NCBI RefSeq assembly: GCF_024349785.1
Contig: NZ_AP018822.1
Coordinates: 1 to 64,000 of the forward strand
DNA from: Sphingomonas bisphenolicum
GTDB lineage: Bacteria > Pseudomonadota > Alphaproteobacteria > Sphingomonadales > Sphingomonadaceae
Direction of reading: 5' to 3'
DNA length: 64,000 nucleotides
Position numbers and translations under genes: made by a program. Positions 25,500-34,900 of the stretch are shown piece after piece (positions within the stretch are counted from its first letter, which is position 1; every line of letters begins with the position of its first letter). The notes under the pieces were generated by a model. It was given only the letters and a program-made list of their open reading frames with translations. It searched no databases and was not told where the DNA came from.

Positions 25500-26222
25500 A
25501 CATCCCCTCCCCGCGCCTCTGAAGGGTTGAACGATCCCGTCTCTGTGGCGGCGGTGTTCCATCTCGCGATCGAGGCCAGCGTTGGCGACAACGGGCCGCT
25601 TGCGCGTGCGACGCTCAACGTCTTGCGCACTGTCCTAGATGATCGATCCGAAGCCGAAGTCTGGGCGGGCAGCGACCTGGCCTATTTCGGTCCCGCGTGG
25701 CGGCAGGCTCGCATCGAAGCACAAGCCCCCTACCCTTCTCCTTCGCTGCCCTCCGTTGCCGATCGGATTACCGCTATGCTCAAGACGGTCGTCGTCGCCG
25801 AGCAGTCTGCGGTGGACGTGACGGCGATCGACGGTCGGACGCTCACTCTCGAGCCGCGCGTGCGCGATCGCGCCTGGTTGGTGGCCAGCCATGTCCCCGC
25901 AATGCTCCATCATGCCGGACTCACTCTCGGCATCCTGCCATCTCTCATTCTATTGCCAAAATTCCCGCCACACGGCGCGGGCGAGTTAACCGATGTCATG
26001 ACGCGGGCATTGCTCGTGACCTGCCAATCCGGCCTTAAAGATCTCGACTGGATCGAGCGCCAAGGGTCAAAGGCATTGGCCGTGTCCGCAACGCGCCGCA
26101 GCAGGGCACCACTCCTTGCCCGGCTTGCGCTCGCCTATCCTGGGCTTCGTCCGTCTGCCGTGGCGCGGCTTCTCGACGTTACTCCACAGGGGGCACGCAA
26201 GCTGGTGGCTAAACTCGGGTAA
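25500..26222 (+). pseudogene. 3' part of the HTH-family gene split by the TniABQ transposon
   Basis: Two hundred and forty codons in the frame TSPPRASEGLNDPVSVAAVFH to the C-terminal HTH (RAPLLARLALAYPGLRPSAV, TPQGARKLVAKLG). It lacks its own start; a TTG-initiated frame at 25482 arises from the transposon end. With 18418-18615 it restores one protein. The protein ends right after the HTH, shorter than its relative at 20105, so the native 3' end might also be trimmed. It is convergent with parB, 7 bases away. Confidence 0.8.
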
Positions 26223-26229
26223 GGCAGCG

Positions 26230-27246
26230 CTACCGCCAATGCGTATCGAGCAAGGTCTTGATAGCTGCCTCCGCTTCGTCCCGCGAACCGCCACCATGCG
26301 GGAGCAAGGTGATCCTAACCCCCTTGCGATCCTTGCCTTCAAACCGAAGCAACGGCTTTCCGGCCTGCGACGCCACGGTTTCGCTCGATCCTGACCTCTT
26401 GGGGGATCCTGACTTCTTGGGGGGATCAGCCGCAAGCGCCAGCGCACGAACAATCTCCGGCACGGCGACCGGAGCCCCCTCCCCTCCCGATCGCGCCCTC
26501 AGGGCCGCCGCTTCGGCAAATACCCGCTGGCGACGATCGTCGGGTTTCAGCAATGGCTTGATCGTTGTGACGTGCTTGATCCGCAAATCCTGCGGATTGG
26601 GAAAGGCGATCATCAACTCGGCCGGCAGACGCGCGAGGTCGAGATAGCGGCTCAACCAGCTTTCGGTGACATTGATCCGCTCGGCCATGACCTTCTGCCT
26701 ACCCTCATAATAGGCTTCCAGCGCGCGGAGATAATCCCGCGCGCGCTCGAGATCGCTGAGGTCTTCGCGCGCCCTGTTCTCGATGTCCGCTATGCGGAAC
26801 GCTTCCTCGTCCGACAGTTCGCGAATATCGACGAGAAAGCGGAAGTCGGGATAGTTGTGGCCGCGCAGCCAGCTGATCGACCAATGGCGCCGCGCACCGC
26901 AGATCACCTCGAAATCATAGTCGGGTTCGCCCCGCACACGGCGGACGATTGCAGGCATCTCCTGGCGCCCTTGCGCCTTCATGCTTTCGATAAGATCGGC
27001 GCACCGCTCTTCGTTGAGCAAGGCATATTCGCGGTTATGCCCAGCCCACATTCGGCAACGCGCAGGATCAACCAATTCATGGGTGCGGCTGACGACCGTC
27101 CCCGCCGCCAGTTCGGCCAATCGATTCTCCCGGCCTGTTAGGACATTGGCGCCCAGCCCAGGCCGGCGCGGCGCGGGCGCACCCTCTTCGGGCGGATTGA
27201 TTCCAGCGGCCAGTTCTGCTGCGAAACTCGCATTTTTCCTGCTCAT
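26230..27246 (-). CDS. parB: ParB-type partition protein
   Basis: A 338-residue ParB/RepB-family protein. The N-terminal nuclease-like ParB domain spans about 55-165 (RMWAGHNREYALL, DFEVICGARRHWS), with a central HTH near 190-215 (KVMAERINVTESWLSRYLDLARLP). The start follows AAGGAA. It lies downstream of parA, with a palindrome in the 46-bp gap. Family role: centromere (parS) binding and plasmid segregation with ParA. Confidence 0.9.
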   Translation of the reverse strand: MSRKNASFAAELAAGINPPEEGAPAPRRPGLGANVLTGRENRLAELAAGTVVSRTHELVDPARCRMWAGHNREYALLNEERCADLIESMKAQGRQEMPAIVRRVRGEPDYDFEVICGARRHWSISWLRGHNYPDFRFLVDIRELSDEEAFRIADIENRAREDLSDLERARDYLRALEAYYEGRQKVMAERINVTESWLSRYLDLARLPAELMIAFPNPQDLRIKHVTTIKPLLKPDDRRQRVFAEAAALRARSGGEGAPVAVPEIVRALALAADPPKKSGSPKRSGSSETVASQAGKPLLRFEGKDRKGVRITLLPHGGGSRDEAEAAIKTLLDTHWR

Positions 27247-27266
27247 GAAGCGGTTCCTTCACCCGG

Positions 27267-27284
27267 AATTGCACCGGTGCAATT
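27267..27284. repeat. Palindrome between parA and parB, parS candidate
   Basis: Perfect 18-bp palindrome AATTGCACCGGTGCAATT. A second copy within a 24-bp perfect palindrome lies at 28661-28684, on the other side of parA. Confidence 0.7.
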
Positions 27285-27292
27285 TTGCCGTT

Positions 27293-28495
27293 TCACGCCA
27301 GGCCTTCCTTGCGCAAGCGGCTCAAATGGCTGGGCCACATGGCCCGAATATCCAACTCGAGTTCGGCATTCACCCCATCGAGATAGGTGAGGCAGCGGTT
27401 GCGGACGGCGCTGCTCGTCACCGGACCGTCCAGCTCATAGACCGTCATCAAACGGGCGGTCGCGTTGTCGATTTCTGCCGAGTCCTTGAGCGGCGTGCGC
27501 ACCATCGCCTGACCAAACAGCGTCCGCATCAGATTGAGCAGTTCCTTCTGCATCGACTTATTCTCATCAACCTTGGACGCAACGAAGCGCAGAAATCTGA
27601 GGGTCGGTGCGAAACCGCGTTCGGCCAGCGTCTCGATGGTCTCATCAAGCATCGCCAGAAACGCCGCGGTCGAGGAAAAGTCCATGACGGTGGGGGGCAC
27701 CGGCACGACGAGTGCGTTCGCGGCGCGTAACACCGACAATGAGATGGCGCCGAGGGCTGGGGGCGGATCGAGGACGATGACATCAAAGCGATCGGAGATG
27801 CTGGCGATACCCTCGGAGAGGCGATCGATAAGCCCCCCCTGCCCTCGCGCCATTCGAGCCGCGATCTCATATTCCGACTGGAACAGCCGCAAGTTTGCCG
27901 GGATCAGTTCGAGACCGTCGAAATGCGTTTTGCGCAGCGCATAATCGAGCGAGGTCATCTCCTCCTCCCTGAGGAACGGGTAAAGCGTGTCCTCCTCGCT
28001 CAGGTCGAGATCAGGCACATAGCCGAACAACGTCGTCGCGGAGGCCTGACTGTCGCAGTCGATAAGGGCAACGCGGTAGCCCTGGATCGCGAGATATTGG
28101 GCAAGGTGGACCGACAAGGTCGATTTGCCGACACCGCCCTTGAAGTTTTGGACGGCGACGACACAGCATGGATCGTCAGCCGCCCGCCAGGGCCTGGTGC
28201 CGAACAGGCCTCGCATATCGTTGAGTTGGGCAAGGGTGTAACCAACCCTGCGATTATTCTCGGTTCGCGGTGGTGGCGGAAGACGCCCATCCTTTTCCGC
28301 GTCACGGATTGCAGCAGGCGTTCGCCCAACCAGATCAGCGGCCTTTCCGATCGGGAAGGTGGGCTCGCGGCGTTCATCCGCCCGTGCGCTGCGCGCCGAG
28401 TCGCGGAGGCGTTCCAGCACCGAGGAGGTACGCTGGGCAAGCGTCGCCACCGAGAGAAGGTCATGGGTGTCGTCGATGTCTAGTGATGCTGCCAC
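27293..28495 (-). CDS. parA: ParA-type partition ATPase
   Basis: A 400-residue ParA of the type with an N-terminal MerR-like DNA-binding extension (about 45-95, PIGKAADLVGRTPAAIRDAE). The deviant Walker A is KGGVGKST near 117-126, with Walker A' CDSQASAT and Walker B DVIVLDPPPA. The GTG start follows AAAGGGG. It forms an operon with parB and probably represses its own promoter via the N-terminal domain, as in type Ib-like or RepA-type ParA. Together with the palindromes at 27267 and 28661 it makes a complete partition system next to rep. Confidence 0.93.
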   Translation of the reverse strand: MAASLDIDDTHDLLSVATLAQRTSSVLERLRDSARSARADERREPTFPIGKAADLVGRTPAAIRDAEKDGRLPPPPRTENNRRVGYTLAQLNDMRGLFGTRPWRAADDPCCVVAVQNFKGGVGKSTLSVHLAQYLAIQGYRVALIDCDSQASATTLFGYVPDLDLSEEDTLYPFLREEEMTSLDYALRKTHFDGLELIPANLRLFQSEYEIAARMARGQGGLIDRLSEGIASISDRFDVIVLDPPPALGAISLSVLRAANALVVPVPPTVMDFSSTAAFLAMLDETIETLAERGFAPTLRFLRFVASKVDENKSMQKELLNLMRTLFGQAMVRTPLKDSAEIDNATARLMTVYELDGPVTSSAVRNRCLTYLDGVNAELELDIRAMWPSHLSRLRKEGLA

Positions 28496-28660
28496 AGGGC
28501 GCCCCTTTGCGAAACTGGGGGCATAGTAGCGCTACTTGCGCTTTTTCGTCAAATAGAAGCGAAATTTCGAAAGTGGGGCGCTGCTATGGACGACAATAGC
28601 GGCGAAAGCGGTGGCCAAACGCCCTAGCAGGCGGCCCATCCTGACTCGGTGGGGGCATGA

Positions 28661-28684
28661 CGAAATTGCACCGGTGCAATTTCG
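28661..28684. repeat. 24-bp perfect palindrome between rep and parA, parS candidate or operator
   Basis: Contains CGAAATTGCACC and its reverse complement. It lies one base beyond the rep stop codon and 166 bases upstream of parA. The inner 18 bp are identical to the palindrome at 27267. Confidence 0.7.
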
Positions 28685-28685
28685 C

Positions 28686-29852
28686 TTATGGTCGCCCCCG
28701 TCGGGCGACGAAGCTCTCGCAAAAGCCCGTCCACGAACTCGTGAGTTTCGCGCCCTTGAGCTTCGCCAGACGGTCGCCCATCTGCTGGCGATAGGCGTCA
28801 GCGATAAGATCGATATCCCAGCCACCGCCATGCGACCGGGCGATGGTCGCCAAGCCTTCCGCGTTGAATCGGATCGTACCTTGCGGAAAGACGATCTCCG
28901 AACTTTTCTCCGGCGCGACCAGTGCGCTGATGGCGGCCTTCACGACCGATCCCACTTCCACCGTTTCGGCGACCGTCTCGACAGCGCCCTCCCGGCGTGC
29001 CTTGCGCCCCGTCGAGTGCCGCTCGATCTCATCGACGGTCGCGATCTGCGCCGGCGCATCCTTCGGCTCGAATCGAAACTCGATCTCGGTCACTGTTCGG
29101 CCCTGTCGTATCTCCTTCCACTCCACCCGGAAGTGGGCCAGCTGGTCGATCTCGGCCTTCGCCTTCTCGAGCACCTTGCGACGGAGCTGCGCGAAATCCT
29201 TATAAACGTCTGGCGAAATGCCCAGCGCTGCGCGCAGCGCCGCCATATCGCCCTTCCAGGTCGACTGGCGACGATGGAGCCGCAGCGATCCGATCTCATA
29301 AAGCTTGAGGGCATAGCTCGATCGAAAGCCGAGCACCGCCTGACGATTGAGGACGGCATAGCTCTCGGACTCCTGAATGAGCTTGCGCGCATCAGGCGTA
29401 AACTCCCATTCAATCCAGCCCGCATCCGCCCCGTCTGTATCTTCAGCCTCTTCGCGGGACGACGAGATCAGAGAAAAGCGCAGCGTAGCCTTCTTGCCGC
29501 GCCAAGATCGATCGTCGATCGCGAAGAGGGTGCGGTGAAGTTCCTCCAGCATGTCGGAGATACGTTCGTTACCCTTGTGACCGCGGCGAATATCCGCCTT
29601 GCGCATGCGATGCGGCCGGTCCTCCCAGGCATCCCCGCCTGCGGTCAGGATCATCAACGCGAGCAACCGGGACGCCGTCAGGCTCAGCGATTGGCCTTTC
29701 ACGAACTTGATCTCAACGATGCTGCCGGGTTTGGCGAATTCCTCGCCACCCTTCGCCTGCAAGGCCGCCGCAACGCGCATGGCACGGCCCGGCGCCGAAT
29801 CGGCTTGCGCCTCTTGCGCTGCTTCGGCGCTTAGATTTTCCGCATGTTCCAT
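28686..29852 (-). CDS. repA: Plasmid replication initiator, Rep_3 type
   Basis: A 388-residue initiator. The N-terminal winged-helix region contains SLSLTASRLLALMILTAGG, and the second has YALKLYEIGSLRLHRR near 180-195 followed by the DMAALRAALGIS region, the pattern of RepA/RepE-like Rep_3 proteins that bind iterons. A C-terminal extra domain of about 110 residues follows. Six iteron-like repeats lie upstream (29948-30217). The start ATG at 29852 lacks a clear ribosome site. It defines the replicon of this plasmid. Confidence 0.9.
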   Translation of the reverse strand: MEHAENLSAEAAQEAQADSAPGRAMRVAAALQAKGGEEFAKPGSIVEIKFVKGQSLSLTASRLLALMILTAGGDAWEDRPHRMRKADIRRGHKGNERISDMLEELHRTLFAIDDRSWRGKKATLRFSLISSSREEAEDTDGADAGWIEWEFTPDARKLIQESESYAVLNRQAVLGFRSSYALKLYEIGSLRLHRRQSTWKGDMAALRAALGISPDVYKDFAQLRRKVLEKAKAEIDQLAHFRVEWKEIRQGRTVTEIEFRFEPKDAPAQIATVDEIERHSTGRKARREGAVETVAETVEVGSVVKAAISALVAPEKSSEIVFPQGTIRFNAEGLATIARSHGGGWDIDLIADAYRQQMGDRLAKLKGAKLTSSWTGFCESFVARRGRP

Positions 29853-29947
29853 GTCATATAGGCCGAGCGCATATTGGGCAGATTCGCCTAATTGCTGCCT
29901 GACCTGTCCTCGCTCGTCAAGTCAGGGCAGGCTGAAACACTTTTGTC

Positions 29948-30217
29948 GCCCCCATCCGGTCAGGTTGGAATCATGCGGCGCTTCCGCAAAAGCCGTGAGA
30001 TTCCGCCGAGTCGCAATGCGATTCGGGTTCTGCCCGTTTTCGGCTCGCTCACGCGCGATAAACGCGCCAGAATGCCGTAGTTCCAAAGCGCGGGATCGCC
30101 AGATGCTCTCGCCCCCAATCGGTCAGGATAGCCCCAATAGGTCAGCTATCTCCCCCCGACCGGTCAGGATGACGCCCCCGCCGGGTCAGGTAAAATCCCC
30201 CGCGCGGTCAGGATAAA
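29948..30217. repeat. Iteron array, putative origin of replication
   Basis: Copies of a 20-22 bp unit of the form CCCCCNNNCGGTCAGGAT. The GGTCAG cores start at 29958 (isolated), 30121, 30140 (weaker), 30162, 30184 and 30206, with 22-bp spacing in the last four. They lie upstream of the Rep gene, as expected for Rep_3 origins. Confidence 0.85.
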
Positions 30218-30530
30218 CGCGACAGATCATTGAAATTGCAGACCTTTTCGGCACCGAATCTGAATCACTTAGAATCATGAATCCTTCCGCTGCGAGCAGC
30301 GGCGTTGTTTTAGAGTGATTCTAAAAGACCAAGCAGGCGATTCGCTGTGCCTCTCTGGTCGGACAGCGTAACCCATCCCCCTAGCTGGGGGGATACCTCC
30401 AGATCAGTGTTCCACGATAGCATCACGGTCTCGATCCTCGGCAGCTCCGCCCTGCGACGAGATCCTCAGCGAACCGATCGTAGCTGCATTACCGCTCGTC
30501 GCCGCTGGGCAGACGCAGTGAGGAGGTCGC
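30218..30530. other. Non-coding stretch between iterons and ssb
   Basis: About 310 bp without a gene. It is AT-richer near 30230-30330 and contains a dyad TTTTAGA-GTGAT-TCTAAAA (30308-30326) and the related text GAATCACTTAGAATC near 30262. These could be part of the origin (opening region) or an operator for the plus-strand operon starting at 30531. Confidence 0.5.
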
Positions 30531-30851
30531 ATGATCAATTTTGCCAAATTCGAGATCATCGGACGGATCGGTGAAATCGACGCCAAGCCCAAGGTCACGA
30601 ACATCTCAGTATGCGCGAACTATCGCCGCCGCGGAGAAGGCGATCAGTGGATCGAGGATAGCTACTGGAACCGAGTCGTCATCTTCAGCGACGGCCAGCG
30701 TAAATATATCGATGAGAAGGCCCAGGTTGGCGATCTCGTACGGATTGCCGGACGGCTCCGTGACACCTCCTACGAGCGCGACGGCACCACCCACTACACG
30801 ACCGACCGGATCGTCGAGGAGTTCGGTGTGCTCGCGACCAAGGCAGCATAG
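30531..30851 (+). CDS. ssb: Single-stranded DNA-binding protein (short)
   Basis: A 106-residue OB-fold SSB: FAKFEIIGRIGEI, the WIEDSYWNRVVIF strand, then GDLVRIAGRLRDTSYERDG. It lacks the acidic DDEIPF-type tail found in the second SSB (44699), so it may not recruit the usual partners. A strong ribosome site (GAGGAGG) precedes the ATG. It is the first gene of the long plus-strand block and is close to the origin. Confidence 0.9.
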   Translation: MINFAKFEIIGRIGEIDAKPKVTNISVCANYRRRGEGDQWIEDSYWNRVVIFSDGQRKYIDEKAQVGDLVRIAGRLRDTSYERDGTTHYTTDRIVEEFGVLATKAA

Positions 30852-30931
30852 ATCGCAGGAGGCAGCGCCGATCGCCAAGAGGAGAGGGGGCATGCGCGGA
30901 GCGACCTTGGATTTCGACAGGAGTTTCGCCC

Positions 30932-31831
30932 ATGCCCGCCACCATCGATGCAGCAGTCCGCGCCAAACAAATCGTCGAGAGCTTGGGTGGACGCTGGTCA
31001 GGATCGCGCGGAGAGTGCCGCTGCCCCGCCCATGATGATCACTCGCCTAGCCTTTCGGTCCGCCTGGGCACCAAGGCGATCCTGTTCAAATGTTTCGCGG
31101 GATGCACATCGACCGATATCCTCAAGGCTCTGGATCGTCAGGGATTGCACGATCGGGTGCCGGTTCACGTCGAACCACGCGCGCCGGCGCGCGATCTGAG
31201 CGGCTTGGCTAGGTCATTGTGGCAGCACAGTATCCCCATCGCCGGCACACCGGCTGAAGCCTATCTTCATGCCCGGGGCCTTTACGCGCCCACGTCCGAC
31301 CTTCGCTTCAACCCACAGACGATCATAGGGAAGGGGAAGGATCGGCGATCCCTTCCCGCAATGATCGCCGCAGTGAGAAACGAGTTGGGCCTGGTCGCGG
31401 TCCACCGGACCTTTCTCGATCCCACAGACATTTTGCGGCGCCCCTTCCGCAAACCCAAGCTGGCGCTGGGTCTGCTCGGCTCTGGCAGCGTGCGCTTTGG
31501 TGAGCCAGATGATGTTCTGGGCATAGCCGAGGGGATCGAGGATGCCCTGTCCGCCATCGACTGGTTCCAATTGCCGGTCTGGGCCGTGCTTGGTGCCGAG
31601 CGCTACGCTCATGTCGGCATACCGTCGCATGTGAAGCGCGTCATCGTGTTCGGCCAGCGGAACACGGCGGCGAAGATCTGCCTGAAGAGGGCAGGGGAGC
31701 ACCTCAGCGCCAACGGGCGAAGGGTCGAGGAATGGCTCCCATCCGAGCATGATGATTGGAACGATGCTCTGCGCGATCGGCTTGCCCGCAACGCTGTTCC
31801 TCGCACCGTGATCCAAACGCACTCCCACTGA
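30932..31831 (+). CDS. CHC2 zinc-finger and Toprim protein (plasmid primase-like)
   Basis: A 299-residue protein. N-terminal CHC2-type zinc finger (CRCPAHDDHSPSLSV, FKCFAGC, residues about 28-60), a middle linker, and a Toprim domain with GIAEGIEDALSA near 190-202 and RVIVFGQRN. This is the composition of the small primase/Toprim proteins of plasmids and phages. AGGAG precedes the start. It lies between ssb and the large helicase. A role in priming after transfer is inference. Confidence 0.85.
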   Translation: MPATIDAAVRAKQIVESLGGRWSGSRGECRCPAHDDHSPSLSVRLGTKAILFKCFAGCTSTDILKALDRQGLHDRVPVHVEPRAPARDLSGLARSLWQHSIPIAGTPAEAYLHARGLYAPTSDLRFNPQTIIGKGKDRRSLPAMIAAVRNELGLVAVHRTFLDPTDILRRPFRKPKLALGLLGSGSVRFGEPDDVLGIAEGIEDALSAIDWFQLPVWAVLGAERYAHVGIPSHVKRVIVFGQRNTAAKICLKRAGEHLSANGRRVEEWLPSEHDDWNDALRDRLARNAVPRTVIQTHSH

Positions 31832-31858
31832 AGAGAGGAGAGGAGGCCTCCGGCTTGT
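31832..31858 (+). promoter_or_regulatory. Polypurine-plus-hairpin leader element, copy 1
   Basis: AGAGAGGAGAGGAGG followed by a GC hairpin-like stretch and TTGTTG, then a second stem CCGGTG/CACCGG, then the ribosome site of the helicase gene. It is the most diverged copy of an element also seen at 36151, 38393, 39441, 43427 and 52497. Confidence 0.45.
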
Positions 31859-31900
31859 TGATCCGGTGATGGGCACCGGGCGATGCAATGGAGGCTTACA

Positions 31901-34900
31901 ATGCGCACCTCAGCCGCTGCTCTCGAACTCGATTTCACCGAACCATCCATCACTGCTGCGAAGGCGATCTGTGCCGTGCTGCGCCAGGGCGGCGGCCTGG
32001 ACCGGCCTGGCCTGCTCCGGAAGATGGAAACCGCCTATGGTTCAACCGCTGCCGATGGGCATTGGTCACTCCGCGACGCCTATGATGTGCTGGAGCTGGC
32101 CCAGGTCCTGCACCTCGCCACGCTTGACCTGCCGCAAGAGACGGCTGAGTGTCTTGCGGCCCTGACCGCGCTCACCGCATCGCTGCCGACGCATAGTGTG
32201 CGCAGCGAAGAACAGATCGCGCTCCAGCAATTTTCGACACCGGCCGCGATTGGCTATCTTGCCGCGCTCGCCGCTCGCATTACCGCCGCGGATACCGTCC
32301 TGGAACCCTCTGCCGGCACCGGGCTCCTCGCGGTCTTCGCCGCTCGCGTTGGCGCCAAGCTTGTCCTCAATGAGATCGATCCCGCGCGTGCCGCTATGCT
32401 CGAGGCAGCATTTCCCACCGCACCGGTCAGTCGCCACGATGGTGAGCTCATCCACGATCTGCTGCCGCTGTCGATCCGCCCGACCACCGTACTCATCAAC
32501 CCGCCCTTTTCCCGCAGCATGGGCAGGCATGCCGACCCGCTTGCCGCGTTCCGTCATCTGCGCGCCGCTTTGAAGCGGCTTGGTGCCGGGGGGCGCTGCG
32601 CCGCTATCCTTCCCGATCGCGTGGACACATCAAGCCGCGCCTGGACGAAGGCGACCGAGGGTTGCGCGATCACGCTCCACGTCGAACTGCCCGCGAATGC
32701 CTACGTCAAACATGGCACCAGCCAGATCGTGAAGCTGATCGTTCTCGAAAAAGGCTCCCAGGACGACGTCGCCCTCATCCGGTGCAGCTCGCTGGCCGAG
32801 GTGCTCGCGGCGATCAGCACGTCGGCTACCAGCCTTACGGCAACCCCGCGATGCTCGCCAGTGCGCCTTGCACCAACCCGTGCGCACGGATCCTTGCTCG
32901 GCGGTCTTTCGAGCAGGCCCCGGCTTTCGGCCCCGATCGCGAAGGCCGCCCCGTCTCTCGGCGCTCTCGATATCGGCTACGATGTCTTTGCCGAACCCGT
33001 GCCGACTGGCGAGGCGGTCGGTGTCTACTTGCCGTACCGGCCGAGCCGCATCGCCATTCCCTATGCATCAGCGCATCCGACCGCCTTGGTGGAATCGATC
33101 GCCATGGGCTCGATTACGGCACCGCGGCCCTCGTACGTTCCCAAGCTGCCCACCCGCGTTGTCGCAGACCGGGTGCTGTCCGACGCTCAGCTCGAAACCC
33201 TGATCTATGCCGGTGACGCCTTTGAGCGAGACATTTCTGGCCTGTTCAAGGCGGCCGAGGAAGGATTGTCGCTCGCGCCCGACCAGGACGGCCGACCTTA
33301 TCGGACGGGGTTCTTCCTTGGCGACGGCACGGGTGCCGGCAAGGGCCGTCAGGTTGCGGCCATCATCCTCGACCAGTGGCTGCGCGGGCGCCGCAAGCAT
33401 ATCTGGATATCCAAGACCGAGACGCTGCTCGAGGATGCACGTCGCGACTGGACCGCGGTCGGCGGTCTCGCGCTCGACATCCAGCATCTCAATCAGTGGA
33501 AACTCGGCACGCCGATCGGCGCGGCCGAGGGGGTGCTATTTCTCACCTATGCGACGCTGCGCTCCAACCGCGGCGACAAGGGCACCCGTCTTCAGCAGAT
33601 TCTCGACTGGGTCGGTGACGATTTCGACGGCATAATGGTGTTCGACGAGGCGCACGAAATGGCGGGTGTCGCCGGCGGAGAAGGCCGTTTCGGCACCAAG
33701 GACGGCTCCGATCAAGGCATCGCCGGCGTGCGCCTGCAAAATCTGCTGCCTCGCGCCCGCGTCCTCTACGTGTCCGCAACCGGCGCGTCGGACGTCAACA
33801 ATCTCGCTTATGCCACCCGGCTTGGCCTGTGGGGTCCGACCACCGCCTTCGCCGATCGCCGCGCCTTCGTCGACAGTTTGCGTCGTGGCGGGATTGCGGC
33901 CATGGAATTGATCGCACGCGACCTGAAGATGCAGGGCCTCTACGTCGCCAGGGCGCTCAGTTTCGCCGGTGTCGAATATGACATCCTCGAACATCGCCTT
34001 ACGCCCGACCAGATCGAGGTCTATGATGCCTATGCCGATGCGTGGGCGATTATCCACGCCAATTTGCGCACCGCGCTCGATGCCACCCGGGTGACGGACA
34101 GCTTTTCCAACGACACCTACAACAGCGGCGCGAAGGCCGCTGCCCTGTCGATCTTCGAATCCACCAAGCAGCGTTTCTTCGGCCAGATCCTGATCGGCAT
34201 GAAGCTGCCATCGCTGATCCCGGCGATCCGTGCGGATCTGGCCCGGGGCGAGAGCGTCGTGATCCAGCTGGTCTCGACGTCCGAGGCGATGCTCAACCGG
34301 GCACTGGCCGCGCTGAATGCCGAGGATCGGGCGAATCTGGACATCGAGCTTTCACCCAAAGAGTTCGTCATGTCCTATCTCACGGCGGCCTTTCCAGTCC
34401 GACAGATGAAGACCTTCGTCGATGACACTGGCAAGACCCGCTCGGAGCCGATGTCCGACGAGGAAGGCCGTCCCATCTTCAGCCAGGAGGCGATCGAGAT
34501 GCGCGACAATCTCGTCGAGCGGTTCTGCTCACTGCCGATCGTAGGGTCCGCCCTTGATCATATCATCGGGCATTTCGGGAGCGATGCGGTCGCCGAGGTT
34601 ACGGGACGCAGCCGGCGTATCGTCGTCGACGCGCACGGTCGCCAGCGTATCGAGAGCCGTTCGCTGCGAACAAACCTTGCCGAGACCGACGCCTTCATGC
34701 GGAACGAGAAGAAGATCCTGATCTTCTCGGATGCAGGCGGCACTGGGCGCAGCTATCACGCCAGCCTCACCGCCGAGAACCAGTCGCGCCGCAACCATTA
34801 TCTGCTCGAGCCCGGTTGGCGCGCTGACGCGGCCATCCAGGGTCTTGGCCGTACCCACCGCACGCATCAGGCAACCGCGCCGCTGTTCCGTCCGGTATCG

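Noticed and set aside
28611..29834. A 407-codon plus-strand frame over the rep gene.
   Set aside because: It is antisense to the Rep_3 initiator, has no domain and no ribosome site, and would overlap the parS-like palindrome.
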